Shown: piece by piece, positions 51,459 through 55,294 of the stretch
Position numbering within the stretch: position 1 is the first letter of the stretch
How the letters are laid out: each line of letters starts with the position of its first letter
NCBI GenBank assembly: GCA_036489315.1
Contig: DASXFZ010000063.1
Location: 1 to 55,294 of the forward strand
Length of the DNA: 55,294 nt
Reading direction: 5' to 3'
Origin: Candidatus Cybelea sp.
GTDB lineage: Bacteria; Vulcanimicrobiota; Vulcanimicrobiia; Vulcanimicrobiales; Vulcanimicrobiaceae
Notes under the pieces: generated by a model
Databases searched by the model: none
What the model saw: the letters and a program-made list of their open reading frames with translations, nothing else
Told to the model about the DNA's origin: nothing
Made by a program: the position numbers and the translations under genes

Positions 51459-53211
51459 AAAAGCGCAGCGGCTCCTTCGGCGGCGTTGCGACGACGCCGA
51501 TCGGATCGGCGTAGACGACGTGTCCGCAGGCATGGGCCGCGCCGAGCCGTTGTGAATTCGCGCTCGGGGTGAGGTCGTTCTGCGCGACCGCGACGAGCAG
51601 CACGCGAGCACGCCGGGCGTACGCGCACGGCCGGTCGTCGGGCAGATCGCGCGTTTGGGTTGACGGCGAGAGTACGTTGACGACGCCGAGACGCAACCCG
51701 TCACCGCCGATGCGGGCGGGATGCGTCGACGCGATCCAACGATAGACTCCGGGCCTCGTATCGCCAACGCGCAGCGCGTCGTCGTAATAGTCGATTGGAT
51801 GGCGGCCCGCATAATGGATCGTGAAGATCACCGCCAGACCGACCGCCAGCGGTCGAAGACCGCGCAAGGAAGGCGCGCGCGTCGCGGCTGCAACGGCCGC
51901 ACCTAGGGCGGCTGCGAGCAGTGCAACGTGCGTCGATCCGTCGTTCCAGAAGATTGCCAAGACGTACCAGGCGCCGAAGACCGTCGAGCAGAGCAGCACA
52001 ACCGTCGAAGCGATCGCGGCTCGCCGCAAGCCGGGCGTTAGCAGCAAGGCTCCGAGGACGATCGCCGGCGCGGCAAACCGCAACGAGGCTCCGGTCGCGA
52101 GCTGGGCAACTGCCGTCTCGTAGCCGAACGGCAGCGCCGAGAATACGACGACCGCCGCGAGCGCCGCCCAGCCGAGACTTCGCCGGTCGCGGGCGATCAG
52201 CGGACCCGCAGCCGCCGCGCAGATCGCCAGAAGCGCAAAAGGAGAGAGGCGTGCGGCGACGATCACGAGCAGCCAGAGCGCGGCCGCGCCGTGCGCGAGG
52301 ATCGTCGACGCGTACGGGTGCGCGAACGAAGCCGCGGCCGGGGGCGAGATCGCCGCGCCTTTTGCGAGCAGCGCATCGCGCAGCACCCACGCACACAGCG
52401 CCGCCGCCGCGGCGCGCCAAACCCGAAAGCGTGCGCGTCCGGCGAGCAGTGCAATCAGCGTAAAGAGCCACCCCTGCGGTTTGATCAACGCGGTAAGCGC
52501 GGCCGATCGCGCGGCCGCAGCGCCGCCGCCTCCGGGGCGCAACGCCCAAAGCGTCTCGAGCCAAAACGCTGCGAGCCAGACGTCGTTCTGCAGCGTGCCC
52601 CCTTGAATCGCCAGCGGGTAGGCGGTGACGATCGCGGCGGCGAGCGCGTCGGCGAGCAGCGGCGACGCGCCGAACTCACGTGCCCACGTTGCGCAGCGAA
52701 AGCCGAGCAAGGCCAAGGCACAGAGCCCACTGTACGGCAATGCAAACGGACCGCCGGCCGCGTAGAGCGCAGCGGCAAAGAGTTCCGATGCCGGCGGATA
52801 CCACCAGTAGCGCGTCGCCGACGTCCAGATCGAATGCGCTTGCACCCATGAAGCGGCGTTGGGCAGGTGATAGGAGAGCGAGTCGCCGTCGAGCAGCGGC
52901 CGCATCAACTGCGGCCACCCAACGAGCAGCAGAGCTGCAATCAGAATGTACGGCGGATCGGGCGGCAGCGTTTGTTTTGCGAAGCGCGGCTCGCGCCGGC
53001 GAATGTCGGCGATCGCGATAGCGAGCAGCAGTGCCCCGAAACACGCGGCGGGGTACAGCATGCCGACTGCGCCCAGCGCAAGCGGGATCGCCACGCCCAA
53101 GATCAACGCATCGCGCAGCCGGTCGGGGAAATCGTACTGCGTGCTTTGCCGCAGCGCCGGGGCAGCCGCGTAGAGCCCAAGCAGCCAAAGCGCGGCGAGA
53201 ACTTGCGACAC
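51418..53211 (-). CDS. GT-C-like polytopic membrane glycosyltransferase
   Basis: A 597-residue protein with twelve or more hydrophobic segments. An early luminal loop contains LMRPLLDGDSLSYHLPNAAS, resembling the acidic motif of GT39/ArnT-like lipid-linked sugar transferases. QNDVWLAAFWLETLWALRPG and WWYPPASELFAAALYAAGGP follow in the core. The C-terminal ~130 residues are soluble (RIGGDGLRLGVVNVL). No donor or acceptor can be named. It overlaps the AI-2E gene 3' to 3' by 41 bases. Confidence 0.72.
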   Translation of the reverse strand: MSQVLAALWLLGLYAAAPALRQSTQYDFPDRLRDALILGVAIPLALGAVGMLYPAACFGALLLAIAIADIRRREPRFAKQTLPPDPPYILIAALLLVGWPQLMRPLLDGDSLSYHLPNAASWVQAHSIWTSATRYWWYPPASELFAAALYAAGGPFALPYSGLCALALLGFRCATWAREFGASPLLADALAAAIVTAYPLAIQGGTLQNDVWLAAFWLETLWALRPGGGGAAAARSAALTALIKPQGWLFTLIALLAGRARFRVWRAAAAALCAWVLRDALLAKGAAISPPAAASFAHPYASTILAHGAAALWLLVIVAARLSPFALLAICAAAAGPLIARDRRSLGWAALAAVVVFSALPFGYETAVAQLATGASLRFAAPAIVLGALLLTPGLRRAAIASTVVLLCSTVFGAWYVLAIFWNDGSTHVALLAAALGAAVAAATRAPSLRGLRPLAVGLAVIFTIHYAGRHPIDYYDDALRVGDTRPGVYRWIASTHPARIGGDGLRLGVVNVLSPSTQTRDLPDDRPCAYARRARVLLVAVAQNDLTPSANSQRLGAAHACGHVVYADPIGVVATPPKEPLRFSSSFRAARLSTAP

Positions 53212-53226
53212 GAACGGCGACGGGGC

Positions 53227-54912
53227 TTACATTGTGTCCGGCGCGCTGACGCCGGCTAGCGACAGCGCGCGGGCGAGGACGTTCTTCGCTGCCAAGCAGA
53301 GCGCGAGCCGGGCGAGCCGCAGGTCGCGATCCTCGGTGAGGATCTTGCACTCCGTGTAGAAGTGGTGGAAGTCCGAGGCGACGTCGCGAGCGTAGCGCGC
53401 GAGTCTATGCGGCGCGAGGCGTTCGACGACTCCGGCCACAACGCGGGGAAACTCGGCTAGGCGTGCAGTCAGCGAGAGTTCGGCCGGGTGCACGAGAAGT
53501 TCGAGCGCTGCGGCCGGAGCGGCCTCAACCTCCTGCGGCACCGCGCGGCGGAGTACGGAGGCGATGCGCGCGTGCCCGTACTGCACGTAATAGACCGGGT
53601 TTTCGTTGTCTTTCTCGACGGCCAGCTTGAGGTCGAAGGTCAGCGGCGATTCCGCGGCGGGCATGATGAAGAAGAAGCGCGCCGCATCGAGGCCGACTTC
53701 GTCGACGATCTCGTCGAGCGTCACGATCTCTCCCGCGCGTTTGCTCATGGCTACCTGCTCGCTGCCGCGCATGAGCGTGATCTGCTGCGCGATGAGTACC
53801 TCGAGACGACCCGGAAACTCCAGCGCGTCGGCCAGACCGCGCAGGCGCTCGATGTACCCGTGATGATCGGGTCCGAGGATGTCGACGACGCGGTCGCTCG
53901 CTTTGAGTTTTTGGTAATGATAGGCGACGTCCATCGAGAAGTACGTGGGCCGGCCATCGCTTCGCAGCAGCACCCGATCTTTGTCGTCGGCGAACTGCGT
54001 TGCCCGAAAGAAAAGCGCACCGTCGCGTTCGTACGTCAGTCCGAGCTCGCGCAGCCGATCGATGCCTTCGCGCACTTTGCCCGCTTCGTGCAGCTCGCGC
54101 TCGCTCTGCCAACGGTCGTACTCCACGCCGAAGCGCCGCGCCGTCTCCTTGTGTTCGGCCACGAGCTGGTCGCGGCCGGTTGAAGCAAAGTACGGGAGCC
54201 ACTCCGGCTCGGGCGCAGCAATCCAACGGTCGCCGTCGCGTTGTGCGATAGCCTCGGCGATCGGAATCAGATAGGAACCGGGGTAGCCGTCCTCGGGAAA
54301 GGCAAACTCCGGATCGTAGCGTTGACGATACCGGGCGTAGATCGATCTGCCGAGCGCGTCGAGCTGCCCTCCCGCATCGTTGATGATCCATTCGACGAAA
54401 ACCTCGTAACCGCAGTACCGCATCGCGTTGACCAGCGTCGCGCCGATCGACATCGACCGGCCTTGAACGACTACCAGCGGCCCGGTCGGATTGGCGCTGC
54501 CGAATTCGATAGAGACCCGCACGCCGTTGCTCGGCAATTCGCCGAAGCGCTCTTTTTCGCGCAGCATTCGAGCCAGCTCGCCGTGCCACACGCGCGGAGC
54601 GAGCCGCAGGTTGACGAACCCGGCGACCGGTTCGATTTGCGTAAAGAGATCGCCAAGCGCGGGCGAGTCTTCGGCGACGTCGGCGACCAGCAGCGACGCC
54701 ACGTCCTGCGGAGAGCGGCGCGCCGTCTTTGCCAGCGAAAAGGCGACGTTGGTCGCAAAGTCGCCAAACTCGGGACGGCGTGGGGCCTCGAACCCCACCT
54801 TGACGCCGGCGCCGGGGTAGCGTCGCTCGACGGCCGCGTCGACGGCGTGCCCGAACGCGCGAAGCGCATCGTCGAGCATGGTGGCGGCCGCGGCGTCCGT
54901 CGAAGACTTCAT
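53227..54912 (-). CDS. argS: Arginyl-tRNA synthetase with a degenerate HIGH motif
   Basis: A 561-residue class I synthetase with an N-terminal tRNA-recognition domain (FEAPRRPEFGDFATNVAFSL) and catalytic core. FGSANPTGPLVVVQGRSMS at about 138-155 occupies the HIGH position, where most ArgS read P-L-H-V-G-H; here it is P-L-V-V-V-Q. AMSKRAGEIVTLDEIVDEVG replaces KMSK, as in many ArgS. WIINDAGGQLDALGRS and DILGPDHHGYIERLRGLADA are typical of ArgS. The C-terminal helical anticodon domain is complete. The gene overlaps dprA by four bases. Confidence 0.9.
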   Translation of the reverse strand: MKSSTDAAAATMLDDALRAFGHAVDAAVERRYPGAGVKVGFEAPRRPEFGDFATNVAFSLAKTARRSPQDVASLLVADVAEDSPALGDLFTQIEPVAGFVNLRLAPRVWHGELARMLREKERFGELPSNGVRVSIEFGSANPTGPLVVVQGRSMSIGATLVNAMRYCGYEVFVEWIINDAGGQLDALGRSIYARYRQRYDPEFAFPEDGYPGSYLIPIAEAIAQRDGDRWIAAPEPEWLPYFASTGRDQLVAEHKETARRFGVEYDRWQSERELHEAGKVREGIDRLRELGLTYERDGALFFRATQFADDKDRVLLRSDGRPTYFSMDVAYHYQKLKASDRVVDILGPDHHGYIERLRGLADALEFPGRLEVLIAQQITLMRGSEQVAMSKRAGEIVTLDEIVDEVGLDAARFFFIMPAAESPLTFDLKLAVEKDNENPVYYVQYGHARIASVLRRAVPQEVEAAPAAALELLVHPAELSLTARLAEFPRVVAGVVERLAPHRLARYARDVASDFHHFYTECKILTEDRDLRLARLALCLAAKNVLARALSLAGVSAPDTM

Positions 54913-55294
54913 CGCGCATGCTCTTCGCCGTTTGGTAGAACTCCAACCCGCGCGTAGGTGCCGCCGCCTCGCGATTCGATCGAGCCGTCGAGCTCGAGCA
55001 CGCTAAGGACCGAGAGCGCGGCGTGCGCGGGCAGGTGCGCAGCGGCGACGATCGTGTCGAGATCGGCCGGCCCCTCCTCGAGCGCCTGCAGTACGGCCGT
55101 GCTTGCCGGATCGAGCGCTCGGAGCGTGGTTTGCGGTGCCGGGGTGAGGTGCAGCCGCCCCAAAGCCTCGAGCACGTCGGCCGGCCCGCGTGCGAGCGTG
55201 GCGCCGTCGCGAATCAACCCTAGGCAGCCTTGGACGTGCTTGCGATCGACGTCGCCGGGAACGGCCAGAACGGGTATCCGCCCGGCGGCCCAGC
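54909..55294 (-). CDS. dprA: DNA processing protein DprA, C-terminal part (cut by window edge)
   Basis: Visible from the right edge: AAGRIPVLAVPGDVDRKHVQ then GCLGLIRDGATLARGPADVL, the end of the Rossmann-like DprA core, including VPGDVD and the GxNxLIRDGA pattern with Cys-Leu in place of Asn. A winged-helix C-terminal domain (PADLDTIVAAAHLPAHAALS, VLSVLELDGSIESRGGG) follows. DprA loads RecA on incoming single-stranded DNA in transformation. The stop overlaps argS as ATGA. Confidence 0.9.
   Translation of the reverse strand, partial: WAAGRIPVLAVPGDVDRKHVQGCLGLIRDGATLARGPADVLEALGRLHLTPAPQTTLRALDPASTAVLQALEEGPADLDTIVAAAHLPAHAALSVLSVLELDGSIESRGGGTYARVGVLPNGEEHAR

Noticed and set aside
1-55294. 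CRISPR array associated with the Cas1-like gene
   Set aside because: No series of 20-40 base direct repeats with unique spacers was seen on either side of cas1 or elsewhere; the only tandem repeats are short or protein-coding.

Overview
The window is GC-rich bacterial DNA with tightly packed, often 4-base-overlapping genes on its right two thirds and a looser, more AT-rich, damaged region on its left third. Three things suggest an uncultivated lineage close to Candidatus Eremiobacterota (WPS-2): a secreted protein with seven LYGTTxxGG (GloVer-type) repeats, lipoproteins with the leader pattern GCGxSQPPxGxPGA, and remnants of secreted-protein families I associate with that phylum. This is inference from family knowledge; a marker-gene tree would be needed.

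Bases 1 to about 17,640 are an accessory island. It starts at a broken IS3-family element and ends at a tyrosine recombinase gene whose last 65 bases lie inside a tRNA-Ala(CGC) gene, so the tRNA is the likely integration site. Inside are a beta-lactamase-fold serine hydrolase, two lipoproteins, a cation-efflux protein, a frameshifted TSUP exporter with a divergent MarR regulator, several gene fragments and a pair of damaged genes that is the highlight of the window: a Cas1-family integrase with a zinc-ribbon and helix-turn-helix tail, lying head to head with a family B DNA polymerase-like gene that also ends in a helix-turn-helix. I see no CRISPR array and no other cas gene. Cas1 plus PolB without CRISPR recalls casposons. 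Here cas1 has a one-base frameshift, and the polymerase has lost its 5' part and has an in-frame TAG, so this copy looks decayed.

From the tRNA onward the window is chromosome-like. 18.4-21.3 kb: a Zur-type regulator and a zinc/manganese ABC transporter in one overlapping operon behind a palindromic operator. 21.4-23.6 kb: a minus-strand operon of glycoside hydrolase, short-chain dehydrogenase and a small protein. 23.6-30 kb: purE, purK, a MarC protein, an amidohydrolase, a phosphoesterase, a glycosyltransferase and a DUF3052 protein. 30-38 kb: a leucine-degradation set (HMG-CoA lyase, methylcrotonyl-CoA carboxylase alpha and beta, enoyl-CoA hydratase) around an oppositely oriented cytochrome b/molybdopterin oxidoreductase pair and a hydrolase. 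38-41.4 kb: a DUF1800/DUF1501 pair and an MBL-fold hydrolase. 41.4-46.8 kb: an envelope-signalling block (ECF sigma factor, probable anti-sigma, response regulator, histidine kinase, DUF4097-like protein) and small genes. 46.9-51.5 kb: a pyrimidine operon (pyrK, pyrD, pyrF, pyrE, an acetyltransferase, an AI-2E-family permease). 51.4 kb to the end: a GT-C-like membrane protein, argS and the 3' part of dprA on the minus strand.
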